Position numbers and translations under genes: made by a program. A model generated the notes under the pieces. The model made no database searches, was not told the origin of the DNA, and saw only the letters and a list, made by a program, of their open reading frames with translations. DNA of 5,524 nucleotides from Chitinophagaceae bacterium (GTDB taxonomy: Bacteria > Bacteroidota > Bacteroidia > Chitinophagales > Chitinophagaceae), in contig CANKNL010000204.1 in assembly GCA_947483345.1 (NCBI GenBank), positions 1-5,524 of the forward strand, in the 5' to 3' direction. Positions 1 to 5,524 of this stretch are shown here, one piece after another. The first letter of the stretch is position 1; each line of letters begins with the position of its first letter.

Positions 1-465
1 GATATCTGCAAAAGATTGTAACGGATGTAATGTAGAACTCTCCAGGCTAACAATGGGTACACCTGCAAACTGAATAAAAGATGTCATCACCAGTTCACTG
101 TAATCCACTTCCTTATTTATCAAAGCAGGAAACGCCCTGATACAAAGCATATCAAAATACTGCCCTAAAATAGGTGCCGCATCTTTTACATGTTCCACGG
201 TTGTACCACTCATGATGGCGCCATCTTCAAACTCCAAAGCCCAGCCTTCTTTATCTACATTAAAAACAATGGCTTCTAACCCTAAATTACTTGCAGCCAC
301 TTGTGTGCTTAATCTGGTACGCAGACTAGGATTTAAAAATAACAATCCTATTTTTTTATCTGCACCAAGATTTCTGTCGGCAAATGGATTGGCTTTGTAA
401 GCCAAAGCCTTTTCGGCCAAGGCATTGATATTGGCAACATCATATACAGAAATAAAATTTTTCAT
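1..465 (-). CDS. argF': N-succinyl-/N-acetylornithine carbamoyltransferase, N-terminal 155 residues (gene cut by window edge)
   Basis: This enzyme transfers the carbamoyl group of carbamoyl phosphate to an N-acylated ornithine, giving N-acyl-citrulline. It is the variant route used by Bacteroidota and Xanthomonas in place of ordinary ArgF. Seen: the protein starts MKNFISVYDV. The carbamoyl-phosphate loop NPSLRTR is at residues 45-51, and the carbamoyltransferase motif HPLQSFAD is at 147-154. The segment GTTVEH (87-92) aligns without gaps to the loop carrying Pro90 in the Bacteroides fragilis succinylornithine enzyme and Glu92 in the Xanthomonas acetylornithine enzyme. Here the residue is Val90, which favours N-succinylornithine. 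The ATG at 465-463 overlaps the argD stop by one base (TGATG), suggesting translational coupling. Family members are about 310-340 residues, so roughly half is present. The C-terminal ornithine-binding domain lies beyond the left edge. The family is certain; the substrate choice is inferred. Confidence 0.93.
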   Translation of the reverse strand, partial: MKNFISVYDVANINALAEKALAYKANPFADRNLGADKKIGLLFLNPSLRTRLSTQVAASNLGLEAIVFNVDKEGWALEFEDGAIMSGTTVEHVKDAAPILGQYFDMLCIRAFPALINKEVDYSELVMTSFIQFAGVPIVSLESSTLHPLQSFADI

Positions 466-1589
466 CAGCTTAATTCTATTTTAATGGCCTGTAAAAAAAT
501 ATCCGCTTCGGTTTTAGTAATATTCAATGCCGGTAAAAGCCTGATCACATTTGGTTTTGCTTCACCGGTAAAAATCCGGTGTTTGAATAACAAATTCTTT
601 TTAACGTTATTCATGTCGTTGGGTAATTCAATACCGATCATTAACCCCTTTCCTCTCACTTCAATAATATTCGGCAATTTTATTAATTCATTTATTAGAT
701 AGTCGCCTACCATTTTTGCATTATTGATCAACTCTTCATTTTCTATAACTTCCAATACTGCCAAAGCTGCAGCACAGGCCAGGTGATTACCGCCAAAGGT
801 TGTACCCAACATAAAGTGTTTAGGTTTAATTTTTGGTGAAATAGAAATTGCACCAATAGGAAATCCATTACCCATACCTTTTGCCATGCTGTAAATATCC
901 GCATGTACACCTGCAAAATCATGCGCATAAAACTTACCGGTTCTGCCATAACCACATTGTACCGAATCGGCGATGAATACGGCATTGTATTCATCACAAA
1001 GCCATCTTATTTTTTGTAAGAACGTATTGGTAGCTACATGTATACCACCTACGCCCTGTATGCCTTCTATGATAACTGACGAAATCTCATTTTGCCTGAA
1101 AGCCTCTTCCAATGCGATGTCATCATTAAATGGAAGAAAAATAATATGATCTGTTTGATTTACCGGTGCAATAATATGGGGATTATCTGTGGCGGCAACA
1201 GCTAAAGATGTTCGGCCATGAAAAGCTTTTTTAAAAGCAATAATTTTTTTACGTCCGTTATAAAAAGACGCCAGTTTTAATGCATTTTCATTAGCCTCGG
1301 CACCGGAGTTGCATAAGAAAAGCTGGTAATCTTCTTTACCGGAGAGCCTTCCCAATTTTTCGGCCAGCTCTGTCTGCAAAGGGATTTTTACAGAATTGGA
1401 ATAGAAGCCAACCAGGTGTAACTGATCTTCAATTCGCTTTACATAATGTGGGTGTGTATGGCCTATGGATATCACGGCATGTCCACCATAAAAGTCAAGA
1501 TATTTTTCTCCCTTATCATCCCAAACATAAGCGCCTGAAGCTTTTGCTATACAGATATCATTGAGTGGATATACATCAAATAGTTTCAT
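465..1589 (-). CDS. argD: Acetylornithine/succinylornithine aminotransferase
   Basis: ArgD is a PLP-dependent class-III (fold type I) aminotransferase. It converts N-acyl-glutamate semialdehyde plus glutamate to N-acyl-ornithine plus 2-oxoglutarate in the cytoplasm. The 374-residue product is complete, slightly shorter than the roughly 400 residues of E. coli ArgD. Visible motifs in order are: LDFYGGHAVISIGHTHP (31-47) near the N-terminus; the PLP-phosphate motif NSGAEANE (94-101); FHGRT (123-127); EGIQGVGG (175-182); the cofactor-binding ADSVQCGYGRTG (207-218); the Schiff-base lysine Lys237 in SMAKGMGNGFPIGA; and TTFGGN (263-268). In the cofactor motif the usual DE(V/I)Q reads D208-S-V-Q, so the pyridine-contacting Asp is kept but the next Glu is Ser. 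The ATG abuts the argC stop codon directly (TAAATG) and the stop overlaps the argF' start. If the operon uses succinylated intermediates, the real substrate is N-succinylornithine. Other class-III aminotransferases are unlikely in this context. Confidence 0.95.
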   Translation of the reverse strand: MKLFDVYPLNDICIAKASGAYVWDDKGEKYLDFYGGHAVISIGHTHPHYVKRIEDQLHLVGFYSNSVKIPLQTELAEKLGRLSGKEDYQLFLCNSGAEANENALKLASFYNGRKKIIAFKKAFHGRTSLAVAATDNPHIIAPVNQTDHIIFLPFNDDIALEEAFRQNEISSVIIEGIQGVGGIHVATNTFLQKIRWLCDEYNAVFIADSVQCGYGRTGKFYAHDFAGVHADIYSMAKGMGNGFPIGAISISPKIKPKHFMLGTTFGGNHLACAAALAVLEVIENEELINNAKMVGDYLINELIKLPNIIEVRGKGLMIGIELPNDMNNVKKNLLFKHRIFTGEAKPNVIRLLPALNITKTEADIFLQAIKIELS

Positions 1590-2588
1590 TTAAAAATAAT
1601 TTGCTTTTAATTTCAATCCGGTTGTTTCTTCCAATCCAAACATTAAGTTCATATTTTGTACTGCCTGGCCGCTGGCACCTTTCAATAAATTATCAATCAC
1701 AGTATGAATGACAACTTTACTGCCCAGTTTTTCAATCTGTATAAAACACTTATTGGTATTTACCACCTGCTTTAAAAAAATGGGTTCTTTGCTCAATACG
1801 ATAAAAGGATGTGGGGCATAATATTTTTTATATAATACCGCTATCGCGTTCAAACTTAAACTGCATTTTATTTGTGAACTGATAAAGATACCCCGGGTAA
1901 AATCTCCGCGCCAGGGAATAAAATTCAGATCAACATGAGCGGATGGGTTTAATTTTAAAAACGATTGCCCGATCTCTGCCAAATGTTGATGAGACAAAGA
2001 TTTATATGCCTGAATATTATTGGCTCGCCAGCTAAAATGGGAACTGGCAGTCAGTCCCTGTCCGGCTCCTGTTGAGCCGGTAACGCCGGTGGTATAAATA
2101 TCCTTTAATAAGCCGGCTTTTGCCAATGGCAGTAAACCCAGTTGAATAGCCGTAGCAAAGCAGCCCGGGTTGGCAATGTTTCTTGCTTTTTTTATTAAAT
2201 TTTTATTCAATTCGGGTAACCCATAAACAAATTTTCTTTTATTAATTGTTTCTCCCAATCTAAAATCCTGGCTGAGATCGATAATCTTTATTTCATTGTC
2301 AATATTATTTTCTGCTAAAAATTTAACGGCATCGCCATGGCCAACACATAAAAACAGAAGATCTGTTTTTGGTTTAATCACAGAGGTAAACTTCAAATCC
2401 GTTTCACCTTCAAGATCGCGGTGCACGTTGTGTACAAATTGATCCGCATTGCTTTTGCTGTGAACAAAAACAATTTCGGCATAGGGATGATTTAGCAATA
2501 TCCGGATGAGTTCACCACCGGTGTAACCTGCTCCGCCAATTATACCTACTTTTATTTTACTGGTCACCTGCCGATTTTTTAACTGCAT
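1590..2588 (-). CDS. argC: N-acetyl(succinyl)-gamma-glutamyl-phosphate reductase
   Basis: ArgC reduces N-acyl-gamma-glutamyl phosphate with NADPH to the semialdehyde that ArgD then transaminates. The 332-residue product has the N-terminal Rossmann motif VGIIGGAGYTGGELIRIL (14-31). It also has the signature around the catalytic cysteine, NPGCFATA with Cys143, preceded by YGLPELN (122-128) and DLSQDFR (104-110). Other marks are the glycine-rich TGSTGAGQG (170-178), the His-rich SHQHLAEIG (199-207) thought to carry the second catalytic residue, and the C-terminal DNLLKGASGQAVQNMN (299-314). Length is normal for the short (type 1) ArgC. The ATG at 2588 gives a 32-nt overlap with argG. A GTG at codon 8 (2567) would reduce the overlap to 11 nt and still leave the Rossmann strand intact, so the start is uncertain by seven residues. 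No Shine-Dalgarno sequence supports either choice. Confidence 0.95.
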   Translation of the reverse strand: MQLKNRQVTSKIKVGIIGGAGYTGGELIRILLNHPYAEIVFVHSKSNADQFVHNVHRDLEGETDLKFTSVIKPKTDLLFLCVGHGDAVKFLAENNIDNEIKIIDLSQDFRLGETINKRKFVYGLPELNKNLIKKARNIANPGCFATAIQLGLLPLAKAGLLKDIYTTGVTGSTGAGQGLTASSHFSWRANNIQAYKSLSHQHLAEIGQSFLKLNPSAHVDLNFIPWRGDFTRGIFISSQIKCSLSLNAIAVLYKKYYAPHPFIVLSKEPIFLKQVVNTNKCFIQIEKLGSKVVIHTVIDNLLKGASGQAVQNMNLMFGLEETTGLKLKANYF

Positions 2589-3765
2589 GATAAATTAGAG
2601 TTTGGTTACCAAATATTTTAGAAAACCCCCTGACGTCCTCTCCGGTCCAGCCGGTATTTATTTCTCCGTATTTACCAAATTGACTACTCATCAAATCAAA
2701 TGGAGATTCAATTCCTGTAATTTGAAAACGGTAAGGCATGAGGTTCACAAAAACTTTACCGGTTACGTTTTCCTGCGATTTAATAAAAAAGGCCTCTATA
2801 TCCCGCATCACCGGATCAAGTATCTGACCTTCATGCAGCCAGTTGCCATAAAATAAGGCCAGTTGGTCTTTCCAGTTTAACTGCCATTTGGTAAGTACAT
2901 GTTTTTCCAAAGCATGGTGTGCTTTTAAAATAACCATGGGTGCAGCAGCTTCAAAACCAACACGGCCCTTAATGCCAATGATTGTATCACCCACATGTAT
3001 ATCTCTCCCAATTCCAAAAGGGCCTGCCATGGATTGTAATTTTTGAATAGCCTCAGTGGGGTGACTGCATTTTATCCCATCTAATCCCACCAATTCGCCT
3101 TTTACAAAATCCAATTCAACAGTTTTTGAAACCGTTTCGGTAACCTGAGTTGGCCAGGCTTCTTCGGGTAGCATCCCATTGCTGTTGAGTGTTTCTTTAC
3201 CGCCAACACTGGTTCCCCACAAACCTTTGTTGATGGAGTACATTGATTTTTCAAAGGTCATCACCACCGCTTTAGTTTTCAAATAAGCTATTTCATCTTC
3301 TCGGCTTAATTTCAAATCTCTGATTGGTGTACTGATCTCTACGCCAGGGATCATGATATTAAAGATCATATCAAACCTCACCTGGTCATTACCTGCACCG
3401 GTACTGCCATGGGCCACGATATCGGCATTTAACCGCTGTACATGTTCTGCAATACAAACGGCCTGGCTTAGTCTTTCGGCACTTACACTTAAGGGGTAGG
3501 TATTATTTTTTAACACATTTCCAAAAACCAGGTATTTGATTATGGTGTCGTAATAACTGGTAATGGCATTAATTGTGGTATGTGATTTTACGCCCAGCCT
3601 GTAGGCATGTTCTTCTACTTTTATTAATTCATCATCTGTAAATCCACCGGTGTTTACAATCACAGAATGCACGTCATACCCTTTTTCTTCTGTGAAATAT
3701 TTTACACAGTATGTTGTATCCAAACCGCCACTAAATCCTAAGACAACTTTTTTATTCATTGACAT
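2557..3765 (-). CDS. argG: Argininosuccinate synthase
   Basis: ArgG joins citrulline and aspartate using ATP (released as AMP and PPi) to make argininosuccinate, the penultimate step to arginine. The 402-residue product opens with the N-type ATP-pyrophosphatase loop VLGFSGGLDTTYC, with SGGLDT at 12-17. It continues with AHGSTGAGNDQVRFD (118-132), which matches the aspartate- and citrulline-binding segment; canonical enzymes usually have Lys where this one has Ala124. Next is YSINKGLWGTSVGG (176-189), with Ser177 and Ser186 at the two citrulline-contacting serine positions. KGRVGFEAAAP (266-276) carries Glu272, followed by AHHALE (282-287). Length matches the family (about 400). A second Met at codon 3 is an alternative start. 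The gene begins 6 nt after the GNAT gene stop, and its 3' end overlaps argC. Its place early in the operon, among genes for earlier steps, is notable. The family call is secure. Confidence 0.95.
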   Translation of the reverse strand: MSMNKKVVLGFSGGLDTTYCVKYFTEEKGYDVHSVIVNTGGFTDDELIKVEEHAYRLGVKSHTTINAITSYYDTIIKYLVFGNVLKNNTYPLSVSAERLSQAVCIAEHVQRLNADIVAHGSTGAGNDQVRFDMIFNIMIPGVEISTPIRDLKLSREDEIAYLKTKAVVMTFEKSMYSINKGLWGTSVGGKETLNSNGMLPEEAWPTQVTETVSKTVELDFVKGELVGLDGIKCSHPTEAIQKLQSMAGPFGIGRDIHVGDTIIGIKGRVGFEAAAPMVILKAHHALEKHVLTKWQLNWKDQLALFYGNWLHEGQILDPVMRDIEAFFIKSQENVTGKVFVNLMPYRFQITGIESPFDLMSSQFGKYGEINTGWTGEDVRGFSKIFGNQTLIYHAVKKSAGDQ

Positions 3766-3771
3766 TAATTT

Positions 3772-4470
3772 TTAAAAATTAAAAAAATACCGCAGCAAAG
3801 ATTTTGAGGCACTGCCGCCTTGTTTCTTTTGTAGAAACCCAAGCATTTTGCTTTGCTTTATCCGCATAAAACGTTCGTAAATTTTCGAATGCATTTTGAA
3901 TTCTGATTTTGTTTCTTCAGGTGTATAATGATCTGCCGGATCAAAAAGCATGGCCGTACACATACAATTTTTACGCTCTTTGCTCATCAGTATATCAAAA
4001 TTAACACAGCTTTTACAGCCTGCCCAAAACTGTTCATCAGAAGTGAGTTCAGAATAGGTCACCGGTTCATAACCCAGATCGGAATTAATTTTCATTACCG
4101 CCAATCCCGTTGTTAATCCAAATATTTTTGAATCAGGATATTTTTCGCGACTCAGTTCAAAAATTCTTTTTTTGATGGCTTTGGCTACACCTGTTTTTCG
4201 GTATGGAGGAGAAACGATCAATCCGCTGTTAGCTACAAACTTGTTATGTTCCCATACTTCAATATAACAAAACCCAACCCAGTCACCGCCTGTAGTAACC
4301 GCAATAACTGATTTGCCTTCCCGTATTTTTAGCTCCACATATTCCGGCGAACGCTTTGCAATACCTGTGCCGCGGGCTTTTGCGGAGGAAGCCATTTCGT
4401 CGGTTATGGCAGTTGCAAAATGACTGTCGGCTGATGTGGCAACCTTTATGATAATGTTACTGTTTTTCAA
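3772..4470 (-). CDS. GNAT-family acyltransferase, probable N-acyl(succinyl/acetyl)glutamate synthase of the arginine operon
   Basis: This is the first gene of the operon, 232 residues. Seen: a GNAT fold with the acyl-CoA pyrophosphate loop VSPPYRKTGVAKAIKKRIF (86-104), where R91-K-T-G-V-A matches the R/Q-x-x-G-x-G/A signature. A strand GDWVGFCYIEVWEH precedes it, and motif-B-like VMKINSDLGYEPV (125-137) follows. The roughly 70-residue C-terminal extension is unlike minimal GNATs. It begins FWAGCKSCVNF and contains a CxxC (Cys152, Cys155) and a CxC (Cys169, Cys171), followed by a basic helical tail. There is no amino-acid-kinase domain, so it is not a classical ArgA/NAGS. Inference: because it leads the operon and no other first-step enzyme is visible, it likely acylates glutamate, with succinyl-CoA favoured if ArgF' uses succinylornithine. 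An in-frame TAA six bases upstream fixes the ATG as the first possible ATG. GNAT membership is strong; the substrate is not shown by sequence. Confidence 0.75.
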   Translation of the reverse strand: MKNSNIIIKVATSADSHFATAITDEMASSAKARGTGIAKRSPEYVELKIREGKSVIAVTTGGDWVGFCYIEVWEHNKFVANSGLIVSPPYRKTGVAKAIKKRIFELSREKYPDSKIFGLTTGLAVMKINSDLGYEPVTYSELTSDEQFWAGCKSCVNFDILMSKERKNCMCTAMLFDPADHYTPEETKSEFKMHSKIYERFMRIKQSKMLGFLQKKQGGSASKSLLRYFFNF

Positions 4471-4564
4471 TTGTTAAGAATTGAAAGAAATGAATAAAAT
4501 GTTTTAAAGGACAATTTTCGGAGATTTTTTCACTGACAGGGGCAGGTCTTAGCTACTCGTCCTA

Positions 4565-4612
4565 TCAGCATCCACGTCGGGATCTGGGTATTAATACTAA
4601 CAGGTTCTCCAT
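4565..4612 (-). CDS. Candidate arginine-rich leader peptide (15 aa)
   Basis: A short frame, ATG at 4612 to TGA at 4565, encodes MENLLVLIPRSRRGC. Three of its last six residues are Arg (codons AGA, CGA and CGT at 4585-4583, 4579-4577 and 4576-4574). It lies between the operon promoter and the first arginine gene, which is where a stalling leader peptide would be expected. Codons 3-5 form one arm of pairing AACAGGT/ACCTGTT, and the stop codon lies in the 5' arm of the next hairpin, so ribosome position would choose between structures. An AGGGG sits 13 nt before the ATG, too far for a good Shine-Dalgarno and in a phylum that rarely uses one. The frame stays open upstream, and a TTG at 4675 would give a 36-residue version with two more Arg (AGG) codons. 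Three Arg in 15 codons can arise by chance, so translation is unproven. Confidence 0.4.
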   Translation of the reverse strand: MENLLVLIPRSRRGC

Positions 4613-4660
4613 TGTATACAATATACCCCTGGCGGGAGAATTGCTGTTTACAATATGTAA
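4611..4660 (-). repeat. Paired palindromes / direct repeat ATATTGTAnAC (possible operator or RNA stems)
   Basis: Two related elements lie just downstream of the predicted start of transcription. TTACA-TAT-TGTAA (4660-4648) is an inverted repeat with a 3-nt centre, and ATTGTATACAAT (4622-4611) is a perfect 12-bp palindrome. Both include the direct repeat ATATTGTAnAC (4656-4646 and 4624-4614; 10 of 11 bases identical), with copies exactly 32 bp apart, about three helical turns. They could bind a repressor such as an ArgR-type protein, or simply be stems of the leader RNA. The second palindrome overlaps the leader ORF start codon. Confidence 0.35.
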
Positions 4661-4702
4661 TTGAGACCTGTTCAATTTAGTATTTTGTTTAATTTAAGAA
4701 CA

Positions 4703-4735
4703 CAAAAGTATATTATTTTGCAAACATGAAACAAA
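4703..4735 (-). promoter_or_regulatory. Bacteroidota-type promoter for the arginine operon
   Basis: On the minus strand, TTTG (4735-4732) is followed after 21 nt by TACTTTTG (4710-4703). This is an exact match to the Bacteroidota primary-sigma pattern TTTG (-33) and TAnnTTTG (-7) with spacing in the accepted range. Transcription would start near 4698-4695 and read into the arginine genes. It lies 37 nt past the GH3 stop codon, so the arginine operon probably has its own promoter rather than relying on readthrough. Confidence 0.65.
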
Positions 4736-4771
4736 AAATATTTTCAGCAGATAAAAAGTAGGACTGATCAA

Positions 4772-5524
4772 TTAACCAACGAATTTTTCAAGTGCATCAG
4801 CAATCTTCCTATCGTTGCTTAAGCGGGGTACTTTATTTTGTCCGCCCAGTTTGCCAATACTTTTCATATAATCAATAAAGCCATTCTTTTTAACAGGTGA
4901 TATTTTTAATGGCTGCAGAATATTTCCGCCAACAAGATCATCGTAATACACATTTTTTTTACGCAGATAATCATCCAGTTTTTTAGAGAAAGCATTCAAA
5001 TTGGCAGGTGAATTTTCAAATTCAATAAACCACTCATGATAACTTTTACCGGCATTTGTTGAGATGTTGGGTGCCACTGTAAATTCTGTAATAGACATAC
5101 GCTCTTCTTCTGCTGCCTGCAATAATGCCGCTTCCACTTCTTCGCTGATCACATGCTCGCCAAAGGCGGATATAAAATGTTTGGTACGGCCGGTAACAAC
5201 GATCCGGTATGGAGAAGTAGAAACAAATTTGATCGTATCACCAATATCATATGCCCACAAACCAGCATTGCTGTTAATGATCAATGCATAGTTCTCTCCC
5301 AGTTTCACCTCTTTTAATGTTAAGCGGGTTGGGTTTTCATTACCTATTTCACCGGCAGGTACAAATTCAAAAAAAATGCCGCTGTTTGTGTTCAATAATA
5401 ATCCTTCAGCATATTGCGAATCCTGAAATGCAAAAAAGCCTTCACTTGCCGGAAACAATTCTATACAATCAATTTTACGGCCGATACTTTCAAAAAGTTT
5501 GGCTTTGTAGGGTTCAAAATTAAC
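4772..5524 (-). CDS. GH3-family protein (ANL-superfamily acyl-acid amido synthetase-like), C-terminal 250 residues
   Basis: The frame is open through the right edge, so the gene starts outside the window; the first visible codon is GTT at 5524. A TTG at 5458 is internal, because GH3-like sequence (VNFEPYKAKLFESIGRKIDC) continues upstream of it. Seen, numbering from the first visible residue: FPASEGF (24-30), matching the second adenylate-binding motif of GH3 enzymes (YASSE in plants); YDIGD (92-96), matching the third motif (YRxGD); GRTKHFISAFGEHV (112-125), the hinge into the mobile C-terminal domain; and KLGGQNKVPRL (225-235) near the end. Plant GH3 proteins adenylate acyl acids such as auxin or jasmonate and conjugate them to amino acids. 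The role of the Bacteroidota homologues is not established. Full-length members are about 500 residues, so about half is present. The gene shares the strand of the arginine operon but is separated from it by 301 nt with a promoter. Confidence 0.88.
   Translation of the reverse strand, partial: VNFEPYKAKLFESIGRKIDCIELFPASEGFFAFQDSQYAEGLLLNTNSGIFFEFVPAGEIGNENPTRLTLKEVKLGENYALIINSNAGLWAYDIGDTIKFVSTSPYRIVVTGRTKHFISAFGEHVISEEVEAALLQAAEEERMSITEFTVAPNISTNAGKSYHEWFIEFENSPANLNAFSKKLDDYLRKKNVYYDDLVGGNILQPLKISPVKKNGFIDYMKSIGKLGGQNKVPRLSNDRKIADALEKFVG

Larger units (their letters stand above)
4471..4698 (-). promoter_or_regulatory. Long 5' leader of the arg operon with competing RNA pairings (candidate arginine attenuator)
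   Basis: The predicted transcript start (about 4698-4695) lies some 225 nt before the GNAT start codon, unusually long for untranslated sequence. Complementary segments seen on the minus strand are as follows. (i) AACAGGT (4672-4666) pairs with ACCTGTT (4605-4599), and adjoining TTCTCC (4640-4635) pairs with GGAGAA (4610-4605). (ii) CAGGTCT (4670-4664), the same 5' arm, can instead pair with AGACCTG (4549-4543), and CAGGGG (4631-4626) with the adjoining CCCCTG (4542-4537). (iii) CTGATAGG (4568-4561) pairs with CCTGTCAG (4540-4533), with one G-U pair. (iv) A bulged hairpin spans 4586-4566 over the arginine codons of the leader ORF. (v) AGGACGA (4563-4557) pairs with TTGTCCT (4514-4508). Sets (i), (ii) and (iii) exclude each other in part. 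No clean U-tract terminator follows any of them, so the output mechanism is unknown. Pairings were found by eye and not energy-tested. Confidence 0.5.

Noticed and set aside
4521..4550. Plus-strand T-run after a GC-rich segment, resembling an intrinsic terminator.
   Set aside because: No plus-strand gene ends here and no stable hairpin precedes the T-run. On the minus strand it is an A-run, which is not terminator-like.
4501..4570. Possible hammerhead-type ribozyme, from CTGATAGGACGAG after the leader ORF.
   Set aside because: The core would need CUGAUGA and a matching GAAA flanked by the right helices. The first is imperfect and no properly placed GAAA is present.
4471..4698. Known riboswitch classes (guanidine, SAM, TPP, cobalamin, glutamine, preQ1).
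   Set aside because: None of their conserved cores that I know could be found. ACG-containing loops exist, but without the flanking pairs required for guanidine-II.
4732..4771. Weak terminator after the GH3 gene (TCAG/CTGA stem followed by a T-rich stretch).
   Set aside because: The stem is only 4 bp with a 16-nt loop, too weak to call. The T-rich stretch also overlaps the -33 element of the arginine promoter.
5456..5458. TTG as the true start of the GH3 gene.
   Set aside because: The frame stays open upstream to the window edge and encodes family-like sequence, and the visible part begins in mid-domain.
5284..5523. Plus-strand open frames antisense to the GH3 gene, and similar plus-strand frames opposite argD, argG and the GNAT gene.
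   Set aside because: They lie wholly opposite strongly conserved coding sequence, show no recognisable motifs and lack promoters, so they are frame shadows.

Overview
The window reads as part of a Bacteroidota chromosome, probably Chitinophagaceae or a close relative. This is inferred from five things: AT-rich DNA; no Shine-Dalgarno sequences before the genes; a promoter matching the Bacteroidota TTTG-N(17-23)-TAnnTTTG pattern; an ornithine carbamoyltransferase of the N-succinylornithine type; and a bacterial GH3-family protein. All genes lie on the minus strand, so transcription runs from right to left.

Right end (4772-5524): the C-terminal half of a GH3-family (ANL superfamily) protein whose N-terminus lies outside the window. 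Next is a 301-base gene-free stretch (4471-4771). It holds a good Bacteroidota-type promoter (4735 to 4703) and a predicted leader of about 225 nt. The leader contains a 15-codon reading frame ending in an arginine-rich tail (PRSRRGC), several mutually exclusive base-pairings and two palindromes.

From 4470 down to 1 is one tight arginine-biosynthesis operon. Its order is a GNAT acyltransferase (probable first-step N-acylglutamate synthase), argG, argC, argD and argF'. Junctions are 6 nt, a 32-nt overlap, 0 nt and a 1-nt TGATG overlap. The left edge cuts argF' after 155 codons. argB, argE/dapE-like and argH are not in view and may follow to the left.

Together the genes would acylate glutamate, reduce the acyl-glutamyl phosphate (ArgC), transaminate it to acyl-ornithine (ArgD), carbamoylate the still-blocked ornithine (ArgF') and later make argininosuccinate from citrulline and aspartate (ArgG). 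Val90 of ArgF' suggests that the blocking group is succinyl rather than acetyl. The most interesting item is the leader: it looks like an arginine-sensing attenuator built around a leader peptide. No recognised riboswitch or RNA family was identified there. This is a sequence-level hypothesis only.
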